Below, piece by piece: positions 12,137 to 22,939 of a DNA stretch of 64,000 nucleotides. The notes below the pieces were generated by a model. It saw only the letters and a program-made list of their open reading frames with translations, was not told the DNA's origin and searched no databases. Every line of letters begins with the position of its first letter. Position 1 is the first letter of the stretch. The stretch is from assembly GCF_947179515.1 (NCBI RefSeq), contig NC_067476.1, forward strand, positions 60,542,741 through 60,606,740, given 5' to 3'. This DNA comes from Apodemus sylvaticus. Lineage: Eukaryota; Chordata; Mammalia; Rodentia; Muridae. The position numbers were made by a program, and so were the translations under genes.

Positions 12137-12453
12137 TCCCTTTTTTGTGTTTCCACTTTAAGGGCTTCTGCCTATTGACCCATGATCTACTGAATTTCTT
12201 TAAGGGATTTTTGTGCTTCCTCTTTAAGGGCTTTTGCCTGTTGACTGATGTTCTCCTGTATTTCTTTAAGGGAGTCAGTTAAGTCCTTCTTGAAGCCCTC
12301 TATCAGCATCATGAGATATGATTTTAAACCCAATTCTTGCTTTTCAGGTGTGTTGGGGTATCTGGGACTTGCTGTGGTGGGAGAACCGGGTTCTGATGTT
12401 GCCAAGTAGCCTTGGTTTCTGTCAGTAGGGTTCTTCTGCTTGCCTTTCACCAT
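12137..12453 (-). pseudogene. L1 ORF1 N-terminal fragment
   Basis: Minus-strand reading from the ATG at 12453-12451 gives MVKGKQKNPTDRNQ, then a rat-L1-like 'SEPGSP ... PNTPEKQ' segment and the start of the coiled coil with repeated KSLKEIQ(EN) heptad units. ORF1 encodes the RNA-binding trimeric L1 protein. The coiled-coil region contains a direct repeat of about 66 bp (22 codons): 'tttttgtg..tcc ... aatttctttaaggga' occurs twice, at about 12145-12210 and 12211-12275. The frame stops at 12187 and the RNA-recognition and C-terminal domains are absent. An in-frame extension upstream of the ATG reads through the 5' UTR and is not thought to be real protein. Confidence 0.88.
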
Positions 12454-12539
12454 CTGGTTATTTCTGATGCTAGTTGGTCTTGCTGTGTCTGGCTGGAGCT
12501 TGTCACTCCTGTGGGCCTGTAAGCCTGTGTCCATACTCT

Positions 12540-13010
12540 TGGGAGACCAACGCTCCCAAGAAGGCTGTGGAGCTGCTTGGCTCCCTGGTGCAAATGACAG
12601 CCTAAAGACCTCTGTACTAGCTGTTCCACTGATCTTATGCCCTGTGTGCTCCTAGCTGTTCCCCTCCAAAGAGGAGGTAGAGATCACACCTCAGCGCTCA
12701 GAAGTGAAAGTGCTGCTGGGAAATCACTCTCTCCTGGCAGACATGCATGGAAGGCTCTGGAGCAGTCCGGCTCCCTGGTGTAAATGGTGGTGGGAAGACT
12801 TCCATCCCAGCTGCTCCACTGATAGCATGTCCTGTGTGCTCCTTGCTGTTCCCCTCTAGAGAGAAGGTAGAGATCTCACCTCTGCTCTCAGAACTGAAAG
12901 TGCTGCTGGGAGACTCGCTCCTGGCATGCCATGCTCCAAAGACTGTGGAGTTGCCAGGCTCCCTGGTGCAAATGGCAGCGGGAAGCCCTAATTTCATGTT
13001 GCCCTAATTG
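12540..13010 (-). promoter_or_regulatory. Rat L1 5' UTR monomers (internal promoter region), antisense
   Basis: About 2.3 tandem copies of a unit near 190 bp. 'ggctccctggtg' recurs at 12579, 12769 and 12957, and 'ctgYtccactgat' at 12621 and 12811. The array lies immediately 5' (minus-strand sense) of the ORF1 start, where rodent L1s carry tandem promoter monomers. This is GC-richer than its surroundings. No evidence of present activity, because the downstream element is broken. Confidence 0.8.
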
Positions 13011-13049
13011 TATCTTTAAAAAAATCCCACTTCTACTTTTTCTAAAAAT

Positions 13050-13195
13050 ACATTCTTATTCTTATTCTTATTCTTCCTTTTCTTCTTCCTCCTCTTCCTC
13101 CTCCTCCTCTTCTTCTTCTTCTCCTCTTCCTCCTCATTTCTTTCCTCCTCTTCCTCATCCTCCTCCTCATCATCATCCTCCTTATCCTCATCTGT
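13050..13195. repeat. Polypyrimidine (TTC/TCC)n tract
   Basis: About 145 bp almost wholly C/T on the plus strand: CTTATT units, then TTC and CCT triplets, ending in CATCATCAT. Long homopurine/homopyrimidine tracts can form triplex (H-DNA). Frames through it give low-complexity Arg/Lys or Ser peptides and are discounted. Confidence 0.93.
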
Positions 13196-15876
13196 ACTCT
13201 AGTACCATTGGACTTTGGCGTTTCTTCAAACATGACAAATGGACACTTACTTAAAGTGCTCTGCCTTTGCCTCCATGTGAGAAGAATGCCAGGGTATTGA
13301 GTCTTAGTAGAACACTCCTACTTGGTTTAACTCATCTTTTCAAGTTACCGTCAGGTAAAGCTCTTCCTGATCACTCATTTCTAAAATAGCTACTTTGACA
13401 TTCCCAGGGACTTTGTTGCTTTAATCTTGCTTGATAGCAAATATATTATATATTTTTTATTTCTTGACAATTTATCCTCATCATCAAAATATAAGTTCTG
13501 TAAAGTTTGGAATCACTTGTCTTATATTTATTATCCTACCCCTGGTGTCCAGGATAATGGACACCATGTTACAAATGAATGAATTTTGTTGCATGAACAA
13601 GCAAATTAACTTGTCTTATAGAAATGGGATAATACAATAATGAATCTTATTTTTCAAAATAAATGAATAGTTATATAGTCTACATGAACTTAATCCCTAA
13701 CTTCCTTATTGTTAAGGACACCCCTTCCTAAGTTAGTGGGAACTGGTGACTAAGATTGTCATGGTATGACTCACACTGTGAAAATTACTATTTGCTTGTA
13801 GTGAAAAAAATACACATACTTAGCAAAACAGTCTAGATGTATCAAGATCTTTTTCAATTCTCTAATGTTATTGTTACATTTTAATATCTCTTCCTATGGA
13901 GCTTTACAATTGCCATTTTTAGCCCCAGAGTGCTCTTAAACGATTTATAGCATTTCTTATTTTCAAGGTACTATCAGGAGATCAACAAACTTTTATAATT
14001 ATAGAAAGTACTTATCACACGAATTATGCAGAATTAGACATTTAAAAACATGAAAGTGAAGATAATTATTGTAGTACTGTGGTTAAGCCTTCTTATTTTG
14101 TAGTTTATGATAAAAATTTTACAAATCACTTCATATAAAATAGAAGGTAAGAATATGTTAAAAAAAGTCGTTTGGGGAAGAATGCTGGGAATATTTTAAT
14201 CCTTTATTCTGGTCTGATTGTGAATTTCATTCTGGAACATTTTTAGTCACTAATCTTGCATAATCCCTTTAATCCATGTTACAATTTTGGCTGGATGGAT
14301 TATTATTTAGAATAAGTAATATGCAATTGAAAAATAATTTTTTCTAATTGAAATATGATTTATATGACAGGATGTAGCCAGAAGTGAAAATATCAACTAC
14401 CAACATAAAGATGTTAGACTTAGTTTGTGCCTTGTCACACACTTTGCCTTTGAATGCTCAATAAAATAAAATTCAGGAACTATTAAAATTCCTCAGTCAC
14501 CTTAGGAAATTAAGGAGGATGTTGATTTGCAGCTATAAACTTTTTTTTATGAGAAGAAACCTGCAAGGTAAGGATGAGTCTTCCACTCAACCATAGACAA
14601 GAAGCCATCAACTGAAAACTACCACTGATGGATTCAGTTCCTTTCCCCCACCCCTAGCCCCTCTACTCCTGTTTAACCAGATTATCTCCTGCCTGACTCC
14701 TTGAGGCTGGGAACTCCACTGGGCAATTATCTCAAGGCCACAATAGTAATTGTGGAAGATAGTTTCACCAAAATTCTAAGAATTCAATAATATCTTAAAA
14801 GAACATTTAAATTTTGCTGTATAGTTTAAGAAGTCGTGTTCAACTTCTCTTTGCTTTCTATCCATAAGATCATTTGATTTCAATTGTTAGCTTTCATCTC
14901 CATCCTGAATCTGAAAGGAAAATGGCGAGAAAGCAAGCACATTGCCTTACAAACAGCTGTGCCTAACGTTGCTCACAGTGCCAGCTACCATTTGCAGATA
15001 TTCTGCTCACAGCAGGTAAGCCCCTTAGTTGCATCATTCCTATCTCTTACAACCATCCTTCTGTTTGACAATAACTTCCACTAAGTATGATTTGACTTGG
15101 AGTTCTGTTACTTTGTCTGTGCTAATGTAACATTACCAATCATCTTTGACTAGTGAGGCTTTTCTGGCCTTTCATTCTCTTCCTCGATACAGAAGCAGGT
15201 CAAGGGGAATCCATACACTTGACCTTTCAGCCATAAGTCACGTACGTGACTTCTCATGTCATGTCATTCAGCTGTGAAGCAATTTTAGATTCCTGCTTTA
15301 TGCCGTCTGCTCTTCCAGATACTCAGGACATAATAAGGAATGGAGAAGTTTCCACTTCTGCTGTCTAACTTCAAACGACATATAAAGAATTATTTACAAA
15401 GCAGACTGATTAACAGCTAAGTGAATGATAATATTTAATAGGCAATGAAGATGAAGCAGAAAGGGCACTTAGAAAACCTGAAACTTTGACTCAATATAGT
15501 TTCTGGTAAGCAACAGTATCTCTCTAATTTTAATGTCACTGGGATATATAAGACCCCAACTTCCCTAGTTCCCTGCATGGTCTTTCCAGAATTCAGCCCT
15601 AACTCAATCATGTTTTTCCAAAGATAATGCTTCTTGGCCATCTAGATTGAGTTTCAAATTAAATTAGAAAAGTCTTTATTCTACAAAACCAGCTTCCTGC
15701 TTTTTGAGAAAGAAGTTTGCTACAATATTTTTGGCTTAATATAAATCTTAAAGCCAACACTGTACCTTTAAACTAACAACTCGCCTGAATTTATAAAAAT
15801 CAGTAGAAGTCAAAAATTAATCATATAGGTCAATTATAAACAAAACAATTTTACATAAACTTTAAATGAGGAAGAT
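13196..15876. other. Unique intronic stretch
   Basis: AT-rich sequence with no gene recognised. Contains the 18-bp palindrome listed at 15235-15252. Confidence 0.5.
15235..15252. other. 18-bp perfect palindrome with TCACGT/ACGTGA halves
   Basis: The sequence aagtcacgtacgtgactt is self-complementary over all 18 bases. Each arm has TCACGT, and TACGTG occurs once on each strand, resembling bHLH-PAS or bZIP half sites. It holds two CpGs in otherwise CpG-poor intron. Confidence 0.6.
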
Positions 15877-16062
15877 TGAAAAATGGAGCCAATCCCAGGA
15901 GTGCTTTCACTACTAGGCTCAGGGGATCAGATCTCTACTTTCTCTTCACTAACTGTCCAGAGGGGAACACACAGGGCATAGGAACACACAGGCTTACAGG
16001 CCCACAGGAAGGACAAGCTCCAGCCAGAGACAGCAAGACCAACTAACACCAGAAATAAACAG

Positions 16063-17310
16063 ATGGCAAGTACAAGAACCCTACCAACAGAAACCAAGGC
16101 TACTCGGCAAAATCAGAAGCCAGTTCTCCTACCACAGCACATCCTAGATACCCCAATACACCTGAAAAGCAAGAGTTGGATTTAAAATCACATCTCATGA
16201 TGCTGATAGAGGACTTTAAGAAGAACATAAATAACCCCCTTAAAGAAATTCAGTAGAACACAGGTAAACAGGTAGAAGCCCTTAAAAAGGAAACACAAAA
16301 ACCCCTTAAAGAATTATAGGAAAACACAACCAAACAGGTGAAGGAAATGAACAAAACTATCCAGGATCTAAAACTGGACATTGAAACAATAAAGAAATCA
16401 TAAAAGGATACGACTCTGGGGAAAAAATCTAGAAAAGAGATCACAAGTCACAGATGCAAGCATCACCAACAGAATACAAAAGATAGAAGACAGAATCTCA
16501 AGTGCAGAAGATACCATAGAAAACATTGACACAACGGTCAAAGAAAATGCAAAATGCAAAAGCTCCTAAAACAAAACATCTAGGAAGTCCAGGACACAAT
16601 GAGAAGACCAAACCTACGGATAATAGGTATAGAAGGAAGCAAAGACTCCCAAATTAAAGGACCAGTAAATACCTTCAAACAAGAAGCCTACAGAACACCA
16701 AATAGATTGTACCAGAAAAGAAATTCCTCCCATTGTATAATATTCAAAACACCAAAAGCACAAAACAAAGAGAGAATACTAAAAGCAGTAAGGGGGAAAG
16801 GTCAAGTAACATATAAAGGCAGACCTATCAGAATTACACCAGACTTCTCACCAGAGACTATGAAAGCTGTAAGATCCTGGGCAGATGTATACAGACCCTA
16901 AGAAAACAAAAATGCCAACCCAGACTACTATACCCAGCAAAACTCTCAATTCTCCATAGATGGAGAAACCAAGATATTCCATGACAAAAACAAATTTACA
17001 CAATCTTTCTACAAACCCAGCCCTTCAAAGGATAATAAATGGAAAACTCCAACACAAGAAGGGAAACTAGGGCTGGAGAGATGGCTCAGCCATTAAGTGC
17101 ACTGACTACTCTTCCAAAGGTCCTGAGTTCAAATCCCAGCACCCACACGGTGGCTCACAACCATCTGTAACAAGATCTGACCTCCTCTTCTGGAGTGTCT
17201 GAAGACTGCTACAGTGTACTTACATATAATAAATAAATAAACCTTTATTTATTAAAAAAAAAAAGAAGGGAAACTACACCCTAGAAAAAGCAAGAATGTA
17301 ATCTATTAAC
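16063..17310 (+). pseudogene. L1 ORF1 remnant
   Basis: Starts at an ATG aligned with the rat L1 ORF1 start ('atggcaag...aagaaccctaccaacagaaacc') but is frameshifted within the first codons. Recognisable pieces: the NTPEKQ-like segment near 16155, coiled-coil repeats with in-frame stops (for example near 16250), and the best-kept stretch at 16599-16901 reading MRRPNLRIIGIEG, EAYRTPNR, ERILKAVRGKGQVTYKG and ITPDFSPETM, which are RNA-recognition and C-terminal domain landmarks. A B2 interrupts the last dozen codons. Non-functional. Confidence 0.9.
17070..17262 (+). mobile_element. B2 SINE inserted in the L1, with 14-bp TSD
   Basis: Complete B2 structure: 'ggctggagagatggctcagcc', 'gttcaaatcccagcacccac', 'ggtggctcacaaccatctgt', 'cttctggagtgtctgaagact', 'gtgtacttacatataataaat' and an A-tail. 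The direct repeat aagaagggaaacta (17056-17069 and 17263-17276) is the target-site duplication. The L1 frame continues on both sides, so the B2 landed after the L1. Confidence 0.96.
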
Positions 17311-17364
17311 AAACCAATGAGAAAATAGCCATATAAACATAACTTGGAAGCTATAATCACTTTT

Positions 17365-20300
17365 CCTAAATATCGCTTAATATCAATGGACCAAATTCCC
17401 CAATAAAAAGATATAGACTAACAGACTGGATACATAAACATTTTGATGCATACAAGAAATACACCTCAGTGACAAAGACAGATATTACCTCAAAGTAAAA
17501 GGCTAGAAAACAATTTCCCAAGCAAATGATCCCAAGAAACAAGCTGGAGTAGTCTTTCTAATATCGAATAAAATCGACTTTCAACCTAAAGTTATCACAA
17601 AAGATAAGGAAAAATACTTCATACTCACCAAAGGAAAAATATACCAAGATGAACTCTCAGCTCTGAACATCTATGCTCCAAATGCAAGGGAACCCACATT
17701 CAGAAAAGAAACTTTACTAAAGCTCAAGGCACAAATTGCACCTCACACAATAATAGTGGGAGACTTCAACACCCCACTTTCATCAATGGACAGATCATAG
17801 AAGCAGAAACTAAACAGAGAAACAGTGAAACTGACAAAAGTTATGAACCAAATGGATTTAACATATATCTATAGAATATTTTATCCTAAAACAAAAGAAT
17901 ATACCTTCTTCTTAGCACCTCATGCTACCTTCTCCAAAACTGACCATATAATCAGTCACAAAACAGGACTCAACAGATACAAGAAGATTGAAATAATTCC
18001 ATGTATCCTATCAGATCATCACAGATTAAGGCTGATCTTCAATAACAACAAAAACAATAGAAATCCCCCACACACATGGAAGCTGAACAACACTCTACTC
18101 AATGATAACTTGGTCAAGGAAGAAATAAAGAAAGAAATCAAAGACTTTTGAGAATTTAATTAAAATGAAGGCACAACATACCCAAACCTATGAGTCGCAA
18201 TGAAAGCAGTCCTAAGAGGAAAACTCAAAGCTCTGAGTGCCTCCAAAAAGAAACTGGAGAGAGCATATACTATCAGCCTGACAGCATATCTGAAAGCTCT
18301 AGAATTAAAAGAAGCAAAGGAAAAAAAAAAGGAGTAGATGGCAGGAAATAATCAAACTCAGGGATGAAATCAATCAAGTAGAAACAAAAAGAACCATACA
18401 AAGAATCAACCAATCTAGGAGCTGGTTATTTGAGAAAATCAACAAGATATACCTTTAGCCATACTAGCCAGGGGACACAGAGACAGTATCAAAATTAACA
18501 AAATTAGAAATGAAAAGGGAGACATAACAACAGAAAACTAGGAAATCCAAAAAAAATCATCAGATCCAACTACAAAGCCTTTACTCAACAAAACTGGAAA
18601 ATCTGGATGAAATGGACAATGTCCTTGACAAATACCCGATCCCAAAGTTAAATCAGGATAAGATAAATGATCTAAACAGTCCCATAACTCCTAATAAAAT
18701 AGAAATAGTTGTTAATAGGCCCCCAACGAAGAAAAGCCCAGGACTAGATACGTTTAGTGCAGAGTTCTATCAGACCTTCAGAGAAGACCTAATACCAATA
18801 CTCTCCAAACTATTCCACAAAATAGAAACAGAAGAAAAACTACCCAATTCATTCTATGCAGCCACAATTACTCTGATACCTAAACTACACAAAGACCCAA
18901 AAAAGAAGAGGAACTTTAGACCAATTTCTTGAATGAATATAGATGCAAAAATACTCAATAAAATTCTCACAAAATGAATCCAGTAACACATCAAAACGAT
19001 AATCCACCACAATCTGGTAGACTTCATCCCAGGGATGCAGGGATGAAATCACTATAAGGAAATCCATCAATGTAATACACTATAAAAACAAACTCAAAGA
19101 AAAAAGAAACATGATCATTTCATTAGATGGTGAGAAAGGATTTGACAAAATACAATACTCCTTCATGATAAAAGTCTTGGAAAGATCAGGAATTCGAAAC
19201 CCATACCTAAACATAGTAAAAGCAATATGCAGCAAAGCAGTAACCAACATCAAACTAAATGGAAAGAAACTTGAAGCAATCCCACTAAAATCAGGGACTA
19301 GACAAGGCTGCCCACTCCCTTCATACCTATTCAATACAGTACTCAGAGTCCTAGCCAGAGCAATTAGACAACAAAAGGAGGTCAAAGGGATACATATTGG
19401 AAAGGAAGAAGTCAAAATATCACTATTTGCAGATGATATGATAGTATACTTAAGTGACCCCAAAAATTCTACCAGAGAACTCCTAAACCTGATAAACAAC
19501 TTCAGCAAAGTGGCTAGATATAAACATTACCTCAAACAAATCAGTGGCCCTCCTACACTAAAAGGATAAACAGGCTGAGAAAGAAACTAGAGAAACAACA
19601 CCCTTCGCAATAGTCAAAAATAATATAAAATACCTTGGTGTGACTCTAACTAACCAAGTGAAATATCTGTATGACAAGAACTTCAAGTCTCTGAAAAAAA
19701 GAAATCAAAAGAAACCCTCAGTAGATGGAAAGATCTCCTATGCTCATGGATTGGCAGGATTAATGTAGTAAAAATGACCATCTTGCCGAAAGCAATCTAC
19801 ATATTCAATCCAATCCCCATCAAAATTCCAACTCAATTCTACATAGAGCAAGAAAGAGCAATTTGCAAAGTCATCTGGAATAACAAAAAACCTAGGATAG
19901 TGAAAACTATTCTCAAAAATAAAAGAATTTCTAGTGGAATCACCATCCCTGACCTCAAACTGTAACTACAGAGCAATAGTAATAAAAACTGCATGGTATT
20001 GGTACAGTGACAAGCAAGTAGACCAATAGAATAGAATGGAAGACCCAGAAATGAACCCACACACTTATGATCACTTGATTTTTCACAAAGGAGACAAAAC
20101 CATCCATTGGAAACTAGACAGCATTTTTAATAAATGGTGCTGTTTCATCTTAACATGTAGAAGAATGCAAATTGATTCATTCTTATCTCCTTGAACAAAG
20201 CTCAAGTCCAAGTGGATCAAGGATCTCCACATAAAACCTTTAGATACATTGAAGCTAATAGAAAAGTCATTGGAGAAGTGCCTTAAGCACATGAGCACAG

Positions 20301-20990
20301 GGGGAAATTTCCTGAACAAAACACCAATAGCTTATGCTCTAAGATCAAGAACTGACAAATAGGGCCTCATAAAATTGCAAACCTTCTGTAAGGCAAAGGA
20401 TACTGTCAATAGGACAAAATGGGAACCAGATTGGGAAAAGACCTTTACCTATTCTACATCCGATAAAGGAGTAATATCCAATATATAGAAAGAACTCAAG
20501 AAGTTAGACTCCAGAGAACCAAATGACCCTATTAAAATGGGATACAGAGTTAAATAAGAATCCTCAATTGAGGAATACTGAATGGCTGAGAAGCACTTAA
20601 AGAAATATTCAACATTCTTAGTCATGAGGGAATTGCAAATCAAAACAACTTTGATATTCCACCTCATACCAGTCAAAATGGCTAAGCTCAACACCTCAGG
20701 AGACAGCAGATGCTGAAAAGGATGTAGAGAAAAAGGAACACTCCTCCATTGCTGGTGGGATTGCAAGCTGGTAAAAGCACTCTGGTAATCAATTTGGCAG
20801 TTCCTCAAAAAATGGGACACAGTACTACCTGAGGACCCAGTTATACCACTCCTGGGAATATACCCAGAAGGTGTTCCAACATGTAATAAGGACACATGCT
20901 CAAGTATGTTCATAGCAGCCTTATTTATACTAGTCAGAAGCTGGAAAGAACCCAGATGTCCTTCAACAGAGTAATAGATACAGAAAATAT
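17365..20990 (+). pseudogene. L1 ORF2 remnant (endonuclease / reverse transcriptase)
   Basis: Broken copy of the L1 replicase. N-terminal endonuclease landmarks occur near 17365-17800 ('tcaatggacc', then a GDFNTP-like segment at about 17760) and at 17825-18151 (TFSKTDHII, LSDHHRLRLIF). The reverse transcriptase region at 18612-19569 contains SAEFYQTF, TLIPKL, SLDGEKGFDKIQ, KSGTRQGCPL and the catalytic FADDMIVYLSDP. The C-terminal part (to about 20990) includes the Cys-rich region as nucleotide similarity only. The surviving frames lie in different registers with many stops, so no protein can be made. Confidence 0.92.
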
Positions 20991-21748
20991 GTATCTATTA
21001 TACATTTTCACAGACCACATGAAGCTCTAGGAGAAGAAAGACCCAAGTGTGGATTATTCGGCAGTTTTTAGAAAAGGGAACAAAATACTCATGGGAGCAA
21101 ATACAGAAAGAGTATGGAGCAGAGACTGACGGAAAGGCCATCCAAATTCTGCCCCACCTGGGGATCCATCCTATATACAGTCACCAAACGCAGACACTAT
21201 TGTGGATGCCAAGAAGTACTGGCTGACAGGAGCCTGATATAGCTGTCTCCTGAGAGGTTCTGCTAGAGCCTGACAAATACAGAGGTGGATGTTTGCAGCT
21301 AAGTATTGGACTGAGCATGGAGTCCCCAATGGGTTCCCCAATGGAGAAGTTAGAGAAAGGACTGAAGGAGCTGACAGGCTTTGCAACCCTATAGAACGAA
21401 TGATAATATAAACCAACTAGACCTACAAGAACTACCAGGGACTAAACCACAAACCAAGGAGTACACATGAAGGGACCCAGGGCTCCAGCCACATATGTAT
21501 CAGAGGATGGCCTTGTTGAGCATCAATGGGAGGAGAGGCTTTTGGTCCTCTGAAGGCTTGATACCCCAGTGTAGGGAAATTTGAGTGTGGGGAGGCAGGA
21601 GTGGGTGGGTGGGTGGGGGAACACCCTCTTAGAAGCAGGGGGGCTTGGATAGGGGGTTTTGGGGGGGACCAGGAAAGGGGACAACATTTAAAATGTAGAT
21701 AAAGAAAATATCCAATGGAAAAGAAAAAAAGAAGAGAAATGTAGCCAA

Positions 21749-22868
21749 GAATAAAGCTAAGTCATACTTCTGTTGCATGTTCAAACCAATTACCCAAGAA
21801 ACAAACAAAATGAAACATACAATAAAAGATCAGAATGAGCGGGGAAAGCAAGTTGATACTCAATATGAATGAAAACTGAAAAATGTTGTACTAAATTAGA
21901 ACTAGGTTGATAAAGTTAGCGTACAACCTAGTATCGTCCTATGGTGTTTTGCTATGGTTATGTGAAAGTAAACAGAGGTCAGCAAATAGCAAAGAGCTCA
22001 TTTGGACGAACTCTGCCTGAGCAGAGCTTGCCTCTCATGACTACCTCCAACTCCATTCTTAGGTTCAGGACCCCTGTGCTCTGGCTCAGATTCCTACAGC
22101 CTGTTCTCTCCATTCAATTTTTTATTCCTTCCTTGTTTTTTTTTTTAAGGAATGTTCCTTTGAACCAATAAAAAATTAGCAAATATTTCTGCACTCATGA
22201 GTACAAAAATGGAGGCTATTATTTGTTTCAGCTTGAAAAAGTCTGAAAAGATAATCATTTGATGAAATATTTTGAATATTAGAAGAATTGTGTGTTGAGG
22301 GAATAAGATATAATAGCATTTGGTACTTTTTTCTTTGTGCTTTCAAAGAAGAGCCCTAGAATACTTCTGATTGGTCCTTCCTAGGCCCTGTATGTCCTGT
22401 TGTCAGGGCAACGGGATGTGTGGAAAGTCCTGGCCTTGCCAGTCCCTGTTGCCAGGGTAACAAGATAAGAACCATCTTCTTTTACACAACTGTGTAGCTT
22501 CCCTGCCTTATTCCACGTCACCTTTCTATTTGATGGGAAATTATATTTGTTCACGGAAATTTAACAATATGATGACTTCAGTACACAGGCCACCAAAAGG
22601 TCAGGGTTTGTTATAAATATTGTAAGTGGATAGATATCATTTATACTGCTCCTAGCAAAAACAACATGGAAGAAATTTCACTAGACTGGTTTTTAGAAAA
22701 AGAAGATCTCCATTTTTATTTTTTATTTTTTTTACTTTTCTAATCACTAAAATGTTTGGTAGTTGTTTGCATAAATAAGTCATATATGATAGGAAAAGAA
22801 AACAATAACACATAGAAGAAACAGTTGGAACCATTAATGACAATAAAAAAAATCTTAGAGACAAAAAC

Positions 22869-22870
<2 letters not shown>
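21749..22870. other. Unique stretch with promoter-like motifs
   Basis: No gene or named repeat recognised. 22365-22475 contains a CCAAT-type box (gattggt), two X-box motifs (listed separately) and agataag, which could be a decayed LTR or an enhancer. Confidence 0.45.
22399..22461. promoter_or_regulatory. Two RFX X-box-like motifs, 49 bp apart
   Basis: gttgtcagggcaac (22399-22412) and gttgccagggtaac (22448-22461) both fit the imperfect palindrome GTNRYC-N2-RGYAAC bound by RFX factors. They lie in a duplicated context (cctgttgYcagggYaac), and a CCAAT-type box lies about 30 bp to the left. Motif evidence only; binding is not shown. Confidence 0.45.
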
Positions 22871-22903
<33 letters not shown>

Positions 22904-22906
22904 TGT

Positions 22907-22939
<33 letters not shown>
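22871..22939. repeat. (GT)n microsatellite with CT interruptions
   Basis: About 69 bp of GT with two tct-type interruptions, followed by gtgtgcacgtgtgtgtg. Confidence 0.97.

Larger units (their letters stand above)
15893..21736 (+). mobile_element. Nearly full-length decayed L1, sense
   Basis: Order: partial 5' UTR (15893-16062), ORF1 remnant, ORF2 remnant and a long 3' UTR (about 21000-21736) ending in a purine-rich tract (g-runs at about 21590-21690) and an A-rich tail. Candidate target-site duplication: aaatggagccaa at 15881-15892 against aaatgtagccaa at 21737-21748, one mismatch. Many stops and frameshifts, a B2 inside it, and a short deletion near the ORF2 end (about 20985) show it is an old, inactive copy. 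No 5' promoter monomers are kept. Confidence 0.92.

Noticed and set aside
13042..13254. Arg/Lys-rich or Ser-rich small proteins
   Set aside because: Translation of the polypyrimidine tract.
17070..17262. tRNA gene suggested by A-box and B-box words (also at 39594, 45556)
   Set aside because: These are the tRNA-derived heads of B2 SINEs; no cloverleaf or discriminator end.
19080..19508. 142-residue minus-strand frame
   Set aside because: Antisense shadow of the L1 reverse transcriptase at 19111-19569.
20449..20913. 154-residue minus-strand frame
   Set aside because: Antisense of the L1 ORF2 C-terminal region, a frame open by composition only.
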